Part shown: piece by piece, positions 45,562 through 54,415 of the stretch
Numbering within the stretch: the stretch's first letter is position 1
Layout of the letters: each line of letters begins with the position of its first letter
NCBI GenBank assembly: GCA_013289175.1
Contig: JABDAN010000014.1
Span: 1,229-55,644 of the forward strand
Reading direction: 5' to 3'
DNA from: Bacteroidota bacterium
GTDB taxonomy: Bacteria; Bacteroidota; Bacteroidia; Chitinophagales; Chitinophagaceae
Length of the DNA: 54,416 nt
Translations under genes and position numbers: made by a program
Notes under the pieces: model-generated
Told to the model about the DNA's origin: nothing
What the model saw: the letters and a program-made list of their open reading frames with translations, nothing else
Database searches by the model: none

Positions 45562-46260
45562 TCAAACATAACAATATCCGCATCCATGCTCCTGGGCTCG
45601 GCCGACGGCCCAAACACCGGAAGGCATGGCGGGGATACCCGGGATCAATCCGGCAAGAAATTCTTTTTTTACATCTGCCGCCTGCTGCTTGGTATTCATG
45701 GCAATGACCGCACTAAATACCGTGAGGGCAACATCGCAGGTGCAGAACATAACGCCGCTTGCCTGAAGATCGGAGATTCCGAGTTGAACGACTCCCAATC
45801 CAGGGGCAGAGAAATCGTCGGGCTTGGGTTTCCAGAAAGGATTTCTGAGTGCAAAAGTTTTGGTTTCCGGATCGTTTACTTTCTGCATCTCTCCTAATTT
45901 ATATTTTGCCCACAGACTGTCCTGCAGTGCATAGAGAAAAGCATTGTGCCTGAAAACAACCACGGCACTGCAATCCTTATCCGAAGCTCCGGATTCAATA
46001 TTGGTCATCATAAATACTTTGGGCCATGCGAAAGGGAAAATTTCCTTCGGTTCCGTACAATCAAATGCCAACCGGTGTTTACCCCGGAGTCCTTTAAACC
46101 ATTCATCGGGATCATCGGCAGAAAAGCTGACGGAATGTTTTGTCTCGTGTGCGCGTGCGGGATTCATCAAACCGGTAACGCCCACCAGGGCTGCTGCACC
46201 CGTAACCTTTCCTAAAAATTCGCGGCGGTTTGCGGGTTGAATAAATGAATGTTTTTTCAT
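45562..46260 (-). CDS. Tat-exported DsrE-like protein
   Basis: A 232-aa protein. The N-terminus has a twin-arginine signal (NRREFLGKVTGAAALVGV), cut near ARA, so it is exported folded. The mature part contains KVFMMTNIESGASDKDCSAV, VVFRHNAFLYALQD and, later, LGISDLQASGVMFCTCDVAL, resembling the DsrE fold seen in related Tat proteins, and ends PSGVWAVGRAQEHGCGYCYV with a CGYC pair. Several cysteines (FCTCD and CGYC) could carry a persulfide or thiol. It is encoded upstream of the cytochrome c and likely cotranscribed, suggesting a periplasmic sulfur- or redox-related function. The reaction is unknown. Confidence 0.72.
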   Translation of the reverse strand: MKKHSFIQPANRREFLGKVTGAAALVGVTGLMNPARAHETKHSVSFSADDPDEWFKGLRGKHRLAFDCTEPKEIFPFAWPKVFMMTNIESGASDKDCSAVVVFRHNAFLYALQDSLWAKYKLGEMQKVNDPETKTFALRNPFWKPKPDDFSAPGLGVVQLGISDLQASGVMFCTCDVALTVFSAVIAMNTKQQAADVKKEFLAGLIPGIPAMPSGVWAVGRAQEHGCGYCYV

Positions 46261-46323
46261 GTGTCAAGTTTTAATGGTTAAAAATTACTTCTTCGAATAA
46301 CAAGGAGAAAAAAACCAAACTCC

Positions 46324-46354
46324 CTAAGGTAGTTTAATTGTAAAAAATGGACAA
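46324..46354 (-). promoter_or_regulatory. Putative promoter of the Tat protein-cytochrome-GNAT genes
   Basis: On the minus strand, TTTTG (TTG at 46354-46352), a 20-bp spacer and TACCTTAG (46331-46324), one mismatch to TAnnTTTG. The ATG at 46260 lies 63 bases downstream. Confidence 0.35.
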
Positions 46355-46509
46355 AATCAACTGTAAAATTCCGGGGTCGGTCCGGGCTGTGCGGATGAAC
46401 CCGGAATCCTGGACCAGGGAATCAATTAAAAGTTTGAACGTTGAACAAATATCCTGAGCTGTTATTTTATTATTTAACTTGTTCAGGACTAAATTGATGC
46501 AATGCGATC

Positions 46510-47178
46510 ATGAAAAGAATCTTGCTCCTTATAGGTATGTTCCGATTTTTTCTTCCCGCCTTCGCACAGATCCCGGTAAGTCAGGAACCCCGCCACCACG
46601 ATGTGCTGGACAATGGACATGTCCGGCTGCTGGATGTACATATCCTGCCCGGGGACACTTCGCTGATCCATATCCATCAGACCCCTTCCGTTTTTCTGAT
46701 CTTAAGCAACGTGAAAACGGGCTCGCAGGTGATCCAGGAAGAGAATCAATCCAAATCGCTTTACCGGCACGATGGGAATATTTGGTTCGAAGGATTTTAT
46801 ACGGTGCCCCGCATTCACCGCGTATGGAACAGCGACACATCGGAATTTCATGTGATGGATATAGAGCTTCCCCGTAAAAATTTTATTGTCATTGATTCAC
46901 CCATCCGGACGCCGACGGGTATATTTGAATTCCTTTTTGAAGAAAAACCAGTGCGTGTTTACCAGATGAAACTCCCACCCGGTCTGTCCATGGTTCTGGA
47001 TCAACGAAAGGCAGATATACTCATGATTCAAACCAGTGACTCACACAGCGTCGTGCGAGTCAATGAAAAGTCATTCATGAAAAAAGGAGATTTTTTTTAC
47101 ATCCCGGCAGGTAAAGCCATTCAAATAAAAAATAATGGCCGTAGCAGTGCCGCATTTGCTTTTTTAGAGATAAAATAA
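46510..47178 (+). CDS. Exported bicupin-like protein
   Basis: A 222-aa protein with a signal peptide (MKRILLLIGMFRFFLPAFAQ). The mature chain has two cupin-like halves. The first contains LLDVHILPGDTSLIHIHQTPSVFLILS with an HIH pair like cupin motif 1; the second contains VYQMKLPPGLSM and KKGDFFYIPAGKAIQIKNNG, like cupin motif 2. Histidine ligands are incomplete in the second half, so metal binding may be limited to the first. Function unknown. It converges on the DUF1080 gene with 5 bp between stops. Confidence 0.65.
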   Translation: MKRILLLIGMFRFFLPAFAQIPVSQEPRHHDVLDNGHVRLLDVHILPGDTSLIHIHQTPSVFLILSNVKTGSQVIQEENQSKSLYRHDGNIWFEGFYTVPRIHRVWNSDTSEFHVMDIELPRKNFIVIDSPIRTPTGIFEFLFEEKPVRVYQMKLPPGLSMVLDQRKADILMIQTSDSHSVVRVNEKSFMKKGDFFYIPAGKAIQIKNNGRSSAAFAFLEIK

Positions 47179-47183
47179 TCTCC

Positions 47184-47951
47184 TTACAACTTCTTTACCC
47201 GGATATGGCCATACCATACTTCTTCGCCATGGTCCTGTAAAGCAATATGGCCGGAATGAAAGGTTCCAAATCCCGGCATGGTTTTAAACTTGCTGCCAGC
47301 GATCAATTTTCTCCATTGCGGATCCCAAATTGGGGTGGAAATGATATGGGTTCCATTGAGGTATAAATTCAGCGAATCGTGGTTACTGATTATTTCTACT
47401 TGGTTCCATTCTCCAGCGGGTCGGGCAGACATAATGGTCGAGGCGATCAAATCATATAAATCACCAGCCTCGTGTTTAAAACTGTGCGCATCTTCGTTGC
47501 TGTCGGGATCACATACCTGCATTTCGGGGCCCGTACTCCAGGTTTCCCGGTATCGGGCGGTATCTTCCTGGACGAAGACCATGATTCCGCTGTTGGCTTT
47601 TCGTTGAATTTTCCATTCCAATTGCAGGTCGAAATTTCCAAAGGTGGAATCGCTGACCAGATCGCCACCGCCGGCTGTCTGGTATCCGTTTTTAGCGCCG
47701 GGTTTTAAGTGGATGGCCCCGCTGTCGATATTCCAGGCTGTCCCTGCCTGTTTCTTTCCATAGGTATGCCAGCCATCCAGTGATTTCCCATCTGAAAGGG
47801 AAATCCAACCACTGTCTGGTCCAGTGGCAGGGTTCGACATCCCGGAGTCTGCCGCCGATGAGGCGGAAGGACTTTTGGTGTCGGTTCCAGAAGGATTGCT
47901 GCAGGCTCCTGCCATCAGGGCGGCGAGGAAGGGTATCAGAAGTTTTTTCAA
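47184..47951 (-). CDS. DUF1080 (3-keto-disaccharide hydrolase-like) lipoprotein
   Basis: A 255-aa lipoprotein. The start is TTG at 47951, supported by the perfect lipoprotein signal MKKLLIPFLAALMAGAC with lipidated C17 and no better start nearby. After a Ser/Pro-rich linker, the DUF1080 concanavalin-like beta-sandwich begins SGWISLSDGKSLDGWHTYG and includes LQLEWKIQRKANSGI, AGEWNQVEIISNHDSLNLYLNG and the end GHIALQDHGEEVWYGHIRVKKL, all standard. The family includes 3-keto-disaccharide hydrolases; the usual partners (glucose dehydrogenase or sugar isomerase) are not here, though a Gfo/Idh/MocA and ThuA protein exist elsewhere in the window. Confidence 0.88.
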   Translation of the reverse strand: MKKLLIPFLAALMAGACSNPSGTDTKSPSASSAADSGMSNPATGPDSGWISLSDGKSLDGWHTYGKKQAGTAWNIDSGAIHLKPGAKNGYQTAGGGDLVSDSTFGNFDLQLEWKIQRKANSGIMVFVQEDTARYRETWSTGPEMQVCDPDSNEDAHSFKHEAGDLYDLIASTIMSARPAGEWNQVEIISNHDSLNLYLNGTHIISTPIWDPQWRKLIAGSKFKTMPGFGTFHSGHIALQDHGEEVWYGHIRVKKL

Positions 47952-48033
47952 GTGTAGATATTTGAAGCGATGAATTAATTCAGCAAGTCAGGATCCTAGC
48001 GTATTTTAAAGTAAGTAATTTTAATGGAATACC

Positions 48034-50031
48034 ATGTTATTGTTCAAGGATAATCTTTTATCAGAGAATTTTTCCGACCTCAGTCAAACAGAGTGGCTGG
48101 AAACCAATGGGCTGGGCGGATGGTCCTCGAGCAGTCTGACGGGTTGTAATACCCGTCGCTATCATGGTCTGCTCATGGCAGCCATTGTCCCTCCGGCTCA
48201 GCGCATGCTCCTGGTTTCAAAACTGGATGAGACCATTGTGGTCGAAGGCAAAAAATATGAACTGGGTACCAATGACTATGGCGATGCCATTTCACCTCGC
48301 GGGTTTCAGTATCTGAAATCCTTCCGCAAGGATTTCTTTCCGGAATGGACTTATGAAATTCCAGGGATCCTTTTGCGCAAAACGATCACCATGGTGCAGG
48401 CAGAAAATACGACCCTGATCCACTATGAAGTGCTGAGGGCCGAAAACGGGTTCACGATGCAATGGTTGCCCTTGATTGCGGCGCGGGGATACCATCAATT
48501 GCAACATGCCTACAATAATATTTTCTGGGATGTCGATTTCAACCATGGGCTATTTCATAACCAGCCTTATCAGGGGGCGCCGGATATTTATATTTCCATA
48601 CCGGGTTCCCGGTTTACGCCGGTGAATAAATGGTACTACCGTTTTAACTATGAAATGGAAAAATATCGGGGACTGGATTACCAGGAGGACCTTTTCAATC
48701 ACGGTGTTTTTAGCGCGGATCTCCGCCAAGGAGACTCGTTGTACCTCATCCTGTCAACCGAGGATCCATCAGGAAAAAATCCTAAAACCTTGTTTGACCG
48801 CGAGAAAAATCACAGGATTTCAATCTTGCAGGGTGTGCCGGGAGACCTCTTGCGTCAGTTGGTGTTGGCTGCCGACCAGTTCGTGGTGAAAAGAAATGTT
48901 TTCGAAGTGGCCGATCCTACTAAACCCGTTGCACTGAAAACCGTCATCGCCGGATATCATTGGTTCACGGACTGGGGTCGGGATACCATGATCTCTTTGC
49001 CAGGCCTGTGTCTGGCGACTGGGCGTTTTGAAGATGCCCGGAAAATAATAGCTGCCTTTGCCAAATCCGTCAGCATGGGTATGTTACCCAACAGGTTTAC
49101 GGACAACCAGGATCCACCCGAATACAACAACGCAGACGGCACGCTCTGGTATTTTAATGCCGTCTATGCCTATTTGCAGGCAACCGATGACCGGGAATTT
49201 GTTATCCAGGAAATTCTGCCGGTTTTAAAAGATATCATCGACTGGCATTTCAAAGGCACCCGTTTTAATATTCATGTGGACCAGGACGGATTGTTATATG
49301 CCGGTCTGCCCGGTCAGCAGCTGACCTGGATGGATGCCCGGATCGGCAGCTGGGTCGTGACACCCCGCATGGGCAAACCCGTGGAAATAGAAGCTTTGTG
49401 GTACAATGCTTTGAAAATTTTCGCGTCCCTGTTGACGCTCCAGGGGGAGGAAGAGGCTGCTGAGGCTATTTCGGAAAAAGCAGACCACGCGAAAAATAGT
49501 TTTGAACAGAAATACTGGTATGAGAAAGGAAATTATCTCTATGACAATCTGGATGAAAACGGAAATCCGGATCCTGCCCTCCGGCCCAACCAACTCTTTG
49601 CCATCAGCCTTCCCTTTCATTTGATAGAAGGAGAAAAAGCCAATGCCGTTTTAGATACGGTCCGCGCTAAATTATGCACACCGGTCGGGTTGCGAAGTCT
49701 TTCTCCGGACGATCCGAAGTACAGTGGTCATTACGGCGGCAGTCCTTTCAGCCGCGATTCCGTATATCACCAGGGGACGGTCTGGAGCTGGTTACTGGGT
49801 CCCTGGATAGATGCGGGTATGAAAGTAAAAGGGGAGGCCTTCCGACCCGAAGCCCAAGAGATCATTGATCGATTCAGTTTTCATATCAACGAGGCCTGCA
49901 TCGGTAGTATTTCAGAAATCTTTGACGGAGATGCACCTCATCTTCCCAGAGGTTGTATAGCGCAGGCCTGGAGTGTTGCTGAAATTTTGCGCGTAGTCAA
50001 ACATTATTCCTTATTTCATGCGGGCAGTTGA
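48034..50031 (+). CDS. Glycogen debranching enzyme (amylo-alpha-1,6-glucosidase, GH133-like)
   Basis: A 665-aa cytoplasmic enzyme. The N-terminal domain shows WLETNGLGGWSSSSLTGCNT followed by RRYHGLL, typical of the bacterial GDE N-domain. The C-terminal alpha/alpha-barrel has AGYHWFTDWGRDTMISLPGL, the acidic stretch NNADGTLWYFNAVYAYL with the catalytic aspartate candidate, YHQGTVWSWLLGPWIDA and SEIFDGDAPHLPRGCIAQAW. It would release glucose from alpha-1,6 branches during glycogen use. Length and motifs match the archaeal/bacterial amylo-alpha-1,6-glucosidase family, not the isoamylase-like GlgX. The aquaporin gene follows 37 bp later. Confidence 0.92.
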   Translation: MLLFKDNLLSENFSDLSQTEWLETNGLGGWSSSSLTGCNTRRYHGLLMAAIVPPAQRMLLVSKLDETIVVEGKKYELGTNDYGDAISPRGFQYLKSFRKDFFPEWTYEIPGILLRKTITMVQAENTTLIHYEVLRAENGFTMQWLPLIAARGYHQLQHAYNNIFWDVDFNHGLFHNQPYQGAPDIYISIPGSRFTPVNKWYYRFNYEMEKYRGLDYQEDLFNHGVFSADLRQGDSLYLILSTEDPSGKNPKTLFDREKNHRISILQGVPGDLLRQLVLAADQFVVKRNVFEVADPTKPVALKTVIAGYHWFTDWGRDTMISLPGLCLATGRFEDARKIIAAFAKSVSMGMLPNRFTDNQDPPEYNNADGTLWYFNAVYAYLQATDDREFVIQEILPVLKDIIDWHFKGTRFNIHVDQDGLLYAGLPGQQLTWMDARIGSWVVTPRMGKPVEIEALWYNALKIFASLLTLQGEEEAAEAISEKADHAKNSFEQKYWYEKGNYLYDNLDENGNPDPALRPNQLFAISLPFHLIEGEKANAVLDTVRAKLCTPVGLRSLSPDDPKYSGHYGGSPFSRDSVYHQGTVWSWLLGPWIDAGMKVKGEAFRPEAQEIIDRFSFHINEACIGSISEIFDGDAPHLPRGCIAQAWSVAEILRVVKHYSLFHAGS

Positions 50032-50068
50032 CATCGGTGTTCATAAAATTTCGGGGAGTTGGACACTC

Positions 50069-50782
50069 ATGAAAATGAGTTTCAAAAAAAACTGGAAGTT
50101 TTATGGACAGGAAGCGCTGGGTCTGGGCATTTTTATGGTTTCCGCTTGTTGTTTCAGCGGCCTTTTGTTTGGGAAAAACGGATGGCTGGTGCATGATTTT
50201 TCAGCCTTTACCCGTCAATGCATCCTGGGTCTGCTGATGGGCGCAACGGCCTTGTTTATTTTTTATTCTCCACTGACCAGTCCTTCAGGTTCCCACATCA
50301 ATCCGGCAGTTACGCTATCGTTTTTACGGGTCAAAAAAATTGGAGGCTGGGACGCCCTGTTTTATATCATTTTCCAAACCCTGGGGGGCACTCTTACGGT
50401 ATATGGAATGGCTTTTTTGATGGGGGAAAATCTAAAGGCCGCCCCGCTCTTTGATGTCGTTACGGTTCCAGGTAAATCCGGACCCGCGGTTGCAGCCATG
50501 ACCGAACTGATCATAGCCGCCATTATGATGACCATGGTTCTTTTTACATCGGACTATCCCTGGGGCAGAAAATTTTCCCGCTTGATCGCCGGCGGACTGG
50601 TTTGCATTTTTGTGGTGATCGCTGGTCCCATTTCGGGTTTTGGAATGAATCCGGCCCGCAGTTTTGCCAGCGCCCTGCCCGCTGGTGTCTGGACCTCCTT
50701 CTGGATTTATATTTTGATGCCCCTGACCGGCATGCTGGGTGCTGCGGAGATATATCTTTTTACCAGGCGAAGAAATCTTTGA
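50069..50782 (+). CDS. Aquaporin/MIP family channel
   Basis: A 237-aa membrane channel. Two half-helix signatures are present: SHINPAVTL (first NPA) and GFGMNPARSF (second NPA). About six hydrophobic segments occur, from LGLGIFMVSACCFSGLLF to FWIYILMPLTGMLGAAEIYL. A serine follows the second NPAR instead of the aspartate of glycerol facilitators, which points to a water-type aquaporin. ATG 50069 is chosen because the preceding 17 codons overlap the debranching enzyme gene; ATG 50075 is equally possible. It may be cotranscribed with the debranching enzyme. Confidence 0.88.
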   Translation: MKMSFKKNWKFYGQEALGLGIFMVSACCFSGLLFGKNGWLVHDFSAFTRQCILGLLMGATALFIFYSPLTSPSGSHINPAVTLSFLRVKKIGGWDALFYIIFQTLGGTLTVYGMAFLMGENLKAAPLFDVVTVPGKSGPAVAAMTELIIAAIMMTMVLFTSDYPWGRKFSRLIAGGLVCIFVVIAGPISGFGMNPARSFASALPAGVWTSFWIYILMPLTGMLGAAEIYLFTRRRNL

Positions 50783-50805
50783 AGACGGAACGGTTCGCAC
50801 AAGGG

Positions 50806-51495
50806 TCAGGCATTCTTGTACATTTTGATCACCGTTTCTCTGTAGGAAATGGATTTATCGGAAACCAGAAATTCCAGGGTTTCTGCGATTTCCGAGGGTT
50901 TTACCCATTGGTCGGGATTGACAGCGGGCATCGATTGACGGTTCAGCGGAGTGTCCAGGGTACTGGGAACCACAACCGACACGCGCACGTTAACGCCTTT
51001 GGCCGCTTCATTGAGCTGTTCAGCGAATGTAAAAAGCAGTGACTTACTCAGGGCATAGGCGGTGAGTTCTTTTCCCTGTAGCGGATTGAGGGCAGGCCGG
51101 GATCCTATAAAAACGATGTTCCCCTGTTTGTTTTTCATCAGGTGTTTAAAAAGGGGTCGGGCAACATGATAGGCGGTTTCAAAATTCAAACTGATTTGTT
51201 TTTGAAGATCTTCCGTGGAGGTAGCATCCAGGTTGCCCATCAAGAATCCGCCGACCAGTAAGAGCGCGGCGTCGATAACCTGGTATTGCTCAATGGCTTT
51301 CTCTACGAAGGCTGCCGTTTCTTTCTCCTGGGTGAGATCCACCACATAGATATAAAGATTTGGATGTGGAGCGAAACCGGATTTTCCTTTCTCGCTGCTA
51401 ACGGTAACCACTACCTGATAACCTCTTTCAAGGAATAATTGTGTTACGGCGCTGCCGAGATTTCCATTGCCTCCGGTGATGATGACCGTCTTCAT
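50806..51495 (-). CDS. Short-chain dehydrogenase/reductase
   Basis: A 229-aa classical SDR. The cofactor loop is TGGNGNLG near residues 7-14, LLLVGGFLMG replaces the usual NAG strand, and the catalytic region has FIGSRPALNP (serine) and YALSKS (Tyr-x3-Lys). Substrate unknown. It lies 7 bp downstream of the ThuA gene on the same strand, so the two form an operon. Convergent with the aquaporin gene by 23 bp. Confidence 0.88.
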   Translation of the reverse strand: MKTVIITGGNGNLGSAVTQLFLERGYQVVVTVSSEKGKSGFAPHPNLYIYVVDLTQEKETAAFVEKAIEQYQVIDAALLLVGGFLMGNLDATSTEDLQKQISLNFETAYHVARPLFKHLMKNKQGNIVFIGSRPALNPLQGKELTAYALSKSLLFTFAEQLNEAAKGVNVRVSVVVPSTLDTPLNRQSMPAVNPDQWVKPSEIAETLEFLVSDKSISYRETVIKMYKNA

Positions 51496-51502
51496 GTGTT
51501 AT

Positions 51503-52339
51503 TTATTTTTTTGTTCCCAGCCAGATCAGGGTATGGAGGATCAGGGAATCTTCCAGAGGACTGCTAAAGGTCTCAGAGAGTTCCCGGTTGGTTTTGTGTT
51601 CATAGTCCATATCATTATGGCCCATATTAAAATACACCATCCGGTAATTTTTGTTCGCCCAAACCACCGGATAAAATCCGCTGTGCCAGATTTCATCGGG
51701 TTTCGGTCCTGTGCCCAGGGGGAAACTGGTGCTGTCGATGGAAATCAGGATGTCAATCTGTGGATTGGTGCGCAGGTCGCGCGTCCACCGGTACCATTCA
51801 CTGGCCGAGGAACGGAAAGTGTCCGGCAGGTTGCGGGTTGCGGGGTGTTGCTTGTCCAGTACGCGCAGCACAGCGGGGGTAGGTCTCCAGGTATTGCTCA
51901 GATAGGATCCTGCGCCCAAAAACTCATTGTGATACCAGTCCCAGTTTTGCGGATACTCCGAAGGAGTCAAAGCAAATCCGGCAAAATGAAAACCCATCCA
52001 GCCGCCACCAAATTTCATATATTCTTCGAAAGCTTTTCTCTGGGCCGCCCCTTCCGGGCGCGTATCCAGGAAAATAACTACCGGGTATTGCGAAAGAAAT
52101 GCGGGATTCAGGTTGTCCCAGTTGTTGGTAGAATCATAAATAAAGTTGTAGGAAGCGGCCATTTGGCTGAACCACCGGTTTGCCTCGTGCACAAAACTGA
52201 TATGGGCAAGATCTTGTTTGGCCGTATAAAAAGCAATGACCCGAAATTTCTTGACATCGGTTTGTGAGAGGACGGGGGAGGCAAAGAAAGTACTCAAAGC
52301 AATGCAGAAGGCCGCTGCCAGTAGATTGACTTGTTTCAT
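51503..52339 (-). CDS. Exported ThuA domain protein
   Basis: A 278-aa exported protein with a signal peptide (MKQVNLLAAAFCIALSTFF, cleaved near VLSQ). The trehalose-utilisation ThuA fold, related to class I glutamine amidotransferases, is seen as RVIAFYTAKQDLAHISFVHE, FLSQYPVVIFLD, YMKFGGGWMGFHFAG, and the C-terminal PVVWANKNYRMVYFNMGHND, with the GHND block holding a conserved histidine. The catalytic cysteine of amidotransferases is not conserved in this family, as here (GFHFAG). Role probably in sugar metabolism in the periplasm, unproven. First gene of the pair with the SDR. Confidence 0.9.
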   Translation of the reverse strand: MKQVNLLAAAFCIALSTFFASPVLSQTDVKKFRVIAFYTAKQDLAHISFVHEANRWFSQMAASYNFIYDSTNNWDNLNPAFLSQYPVVIFLDTRPEGAAQRKAFEEYMKFGGGWMGFHFAGFALTPSEYPQNWDWYHNEFLGAGSYLSNTWRPTPAVLRVLDKQHPATRNLPDTFRSSASEWYRWTRDLRTNPQIDILISIDSTSFPLGTGPKPDEIWHSGFYPVVWANKNYRMVYFNMGHNDMDYEHKTNRELSETFSSPLEDSLILHTLIWLGTKK

Positions 52340-52376
52340 GGTCTGAAGCGTTGTTATATTGTAGGTCTCACCCTTT

Positions 52377-52384
52377 CAAAGGTA
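52377..52384 (-). promoter_or_regulatory. Putative -7 box (TACCTTTG) for the ThuA-SDR operon
   Basis: Exact TAnnTTTG on the minus strand, 37 bases before the ATG at 52339. No TTG was found at the -33 distance. The same octamer precedes two other genes of the window. Confidence 0.35.
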
Positions 52385-52408
52385 GGCTTTGAGATCTTAG
52401 GCAGGCGG

Positions 52409-53635
52409 TTAAAGGGATTGCCTGAATTTTTTACCGCCGATATCCGGCAGAAAACCCGTCAGTAAACCGATCAGCGGGAGGAATGCACATACCTGATATA
52501 CAAAAATTATTCCCTTCCGGTCGGCCAGCACGCCGAGTACGGCCGATCCCAGGCCACCCATTCCGAAGGCAAAACCAAAAAACAGTCCCGATATCATACC
52601 CACTTTTCCCGGTAGCAGTTCCTGCGCATAAACCAGGATGGCTGAAAATGCGGAGGCTAGAATAATCCCAATGAACACGCTCAGCACCGCCGTCCACGCA
52701 AGATTGGCATGGGGCAATACGAGGGTGAACGGTGCCACGCCCAGAATGGAAAACCAAATCACATATTTTCGTCCGAACCGATCTCCCAACGGACCCCCGA
52801 GCAGCGTACCTGCCGCGACAGAAAATAGAAATATAAATAAGAAAACCTGGGCATGTTGAACGGATACATGAAATTTTTCGATCAGGTAAAAAGTAAAATA
52901 GCTGACCATGGATGCCAGGTAAAAATATTTTGAAAAAATCAGGACTACCAGTATCAGGATGGAAAAAATAATTCGGGTCCGGGAAAAAACGGGACCATCC
53001 GGAAGCGATAAATTATTTTTTTGTTTCAGCGTGACCAGATTTGTTTTATACCAGCGTCCCACAAAGAGCAGGACCATCATGGCCGACAATGCCAGCAGGG
53101 AAAACCATCCGATACTGGTTTGGCCCAGGGGTACGATGATGAGCGCCGCTAGCAAGGGACCCAGCGAGGACCCCGCATTTCCGCCAACCTGAAAAATAGA
53201 TTGAGCCAGTCCCCTCTTACCCCCGGAGGCCATATAAGCTACTTTGGAAGCTTCGGGATGAAAAATGGAGGAGCCGATTCCGATCAGTGCCACCGAAAAA
53301 AGTAAAAAAGGGAAACTACCGGCGCGCGACATCAGCAGCAGTCCTACAAATGTGAATCCCATGCCAACCAACAAAGAAAATGGCTTGGGTCTGTGGTCGG
53401 TATACAATCCCACGAGTGGTTGTAACAAGGATGCTGCGAGCTGAAAGGTGAGGGTAATCAGCCCAATCTGAGAGAAATTCAAATGGAAATTCGTTTTTAC
53501 CAGCGGATAAATAGAGGGGATGAGGGACTGAATGGTATCATTGAGCATATGGGAAAAACTGATCATCAGCAAAATCGGATACACCGTGGAAGTGATGACT
53601 GAACTGGGAGGGGGCGGCGCAATTTGTCTGGGCAT
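52409..53635 (-). CDS. MFS transporter, fosmidomycin-resistance (Fsr)-like
   Basis: A 408-aa transporter with about twelve hydrophobic segments. The opening SFSHMLNDTIQSLIPSIYPL is the mark of the Fsr-like MFS branch, followed by the loop DHRPKPFSLLVGMG, GSSIFHPEASKVAY (the conserved FHPE/A block) and GLAQSIFQVGGNAGSSLGPL. The second half has GGPLGDRFGRKYVIWFSI, the loop 8-9 repeat of the MFS signature. Fsr proteins export fosmidomycin or other small molecules; natural substrate unknown. A TAAGTTTG box lies at 53660-53653 directly upstream. Confidence 0.9.
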   Translation of the reverse strand: MPRQIAPPPPSSVITSTVYPILLMISFSHMLNDTIQSLIPSIYPLVKTNFHLNFSQIGLITLTFQLAASLLQPLVGLYTDHRPKPFSLLVGMGFTFVGLLLMSRAGSFPFLLFSVALIGIGSSIFHPEASKVAYMASGGKRGLAQSIFQVGGNAGSSLGPLLAALIIVPLGQTSIGWFSLLALSAMMVLLFVGRWYKTNLVTLKQKNNLSLPDGPVFSRTRIIFSILILVVLIFSKYFYLASMVSYFTFYLIEKFHVSVQHAQVFLFIFLFSVAAGTLLGGPLGDRFGRKYVIWFSILGVAPFTLVLPHANLAWTAVLSVFIGIILASAFSAILVYAQELLPGKVGMISGLFFGFAFGMGGLGSAVLGVLADRKGIIFVYQVCAFLPLIGLLTGFLPDIGGKKFRQSL

Positions 53636-53652
53636 TCAAAACAAATAAGATG

Positions 53653-53660
53653 CAAACTTA
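53653..53660 (-). promoter_or_regulatory. Putative -7 box (TAAGTTTG) for the MFS gene
   Basis: Exact TAnnTTTG on the minus strand, 17 bases before the ATG at 53635. The -33 position shows TTA rather than TTG, so the match is partial. It abuts the stop of the upstream membrane-protein gene. Confidence 0.33.
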
Positions 53661-53661
53661 G

Positions 53662-54415
53662 TTATTCAGCATTTTTCCCGTGTAATTTATCATTGAGTTG
53701 CATCAGAAAAGATTTGGGAACGGCCGGTAACTCCTCGGAGGTTTCAAAACGTGTACTGGAGTGAATCACATTATAAATATGCTTTCCGGTAACAAACTTC
53801 TCCACATAAGGAATATCGTGTTCTTCAAAACGTACTGCGTTGCTGCGCATGTCTTCATATCCGCAGTATTCTACGGATATCGGACTGGTCAGGGTTTTCA
53901 GTTGCGCGATCTGGTAGTTGACATGGGCGGTGATCAAAATATTGAGCAATATGCTCACGAGCGCCCAAATAATATTGAAAACAACCGAGCCGTATAAAAT
54001 AAACTTTAAAACGTTTCTCTTCAGGGAGGAATACTCCAATAAGATGATCAATAGAATGGGAAACAACCAAAGCTGGGGTACAAATCTAGCCCACCAGGGA
54101 TCGGGCATGATAAAAACGGTCAAAAGTAAAAATCCGGTTATGTAAGCATAGATCTGAAAGGAACGGTTCTTAAAATTGCGTGCCGATATAAGAACAAGCA
54201 GGAGCAAGCAAATACAAACGGCTCCGCCAAAGAAAGGACCGAAACCCGCCATTTTCAATTCTGCATTGGCCGCGCCCTGAAGCTCTGGCTTACTCAGACT
54301 GAATGGAACTTTCAAAATAGTTTTCAACGAACTGCGGCCATCGATCGAAGAATCATAGGATCTGGCTCCGTAGGATGCAAAGGACTCAACAAACCGGTTC
54401 TTGTCTTGTAAATAC
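53662..54415 (-). CDS. Membrane protein of unknown function, 5' end cut by window
   Basis: The frame is open to the window edge, with YLQDKNRFVESFASYGARS upstream of the first possible start in the window (TTG 54327), so the gene probably begins beyond 54416. Four to five hydrophobic segments are visible: GAVCICLLLLVLISA, IYAYITGFLLLTVFIM, LWLFPILLIILLEYS and VVFNIIWALVSILLNIL. A polar C-terminal tail of about 80 residues includes ISVEYCGYEDMRSNAVRFEE. I do not recognise the family. The next gene downstream on the same strand, the MFS exporter, starts 27 bp later. Confidence 0.6.
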   Translation of the reverse strand, partial: YLQDKNRFVESFASYGARSYDSSIDGRSSLKTILKVPFSLSKPELQGAANAELKMAGFGPFFGGAVCICLLLLVLISARNFKNRSFQIYAYITGFLLLTVFIMPDPWWARFVPQLWLFPILLIILLEYSSLKRNVLKFILYGSVVFNIIWALVSILLNILITAHVNYQIAQLKTLTSPISVEYCGYEDMRSNAVRFEEHDIPYVEKFVTGKHIYNVIHSSTRFETSEELPAVPKSFLMQLNDKLHGKNAE

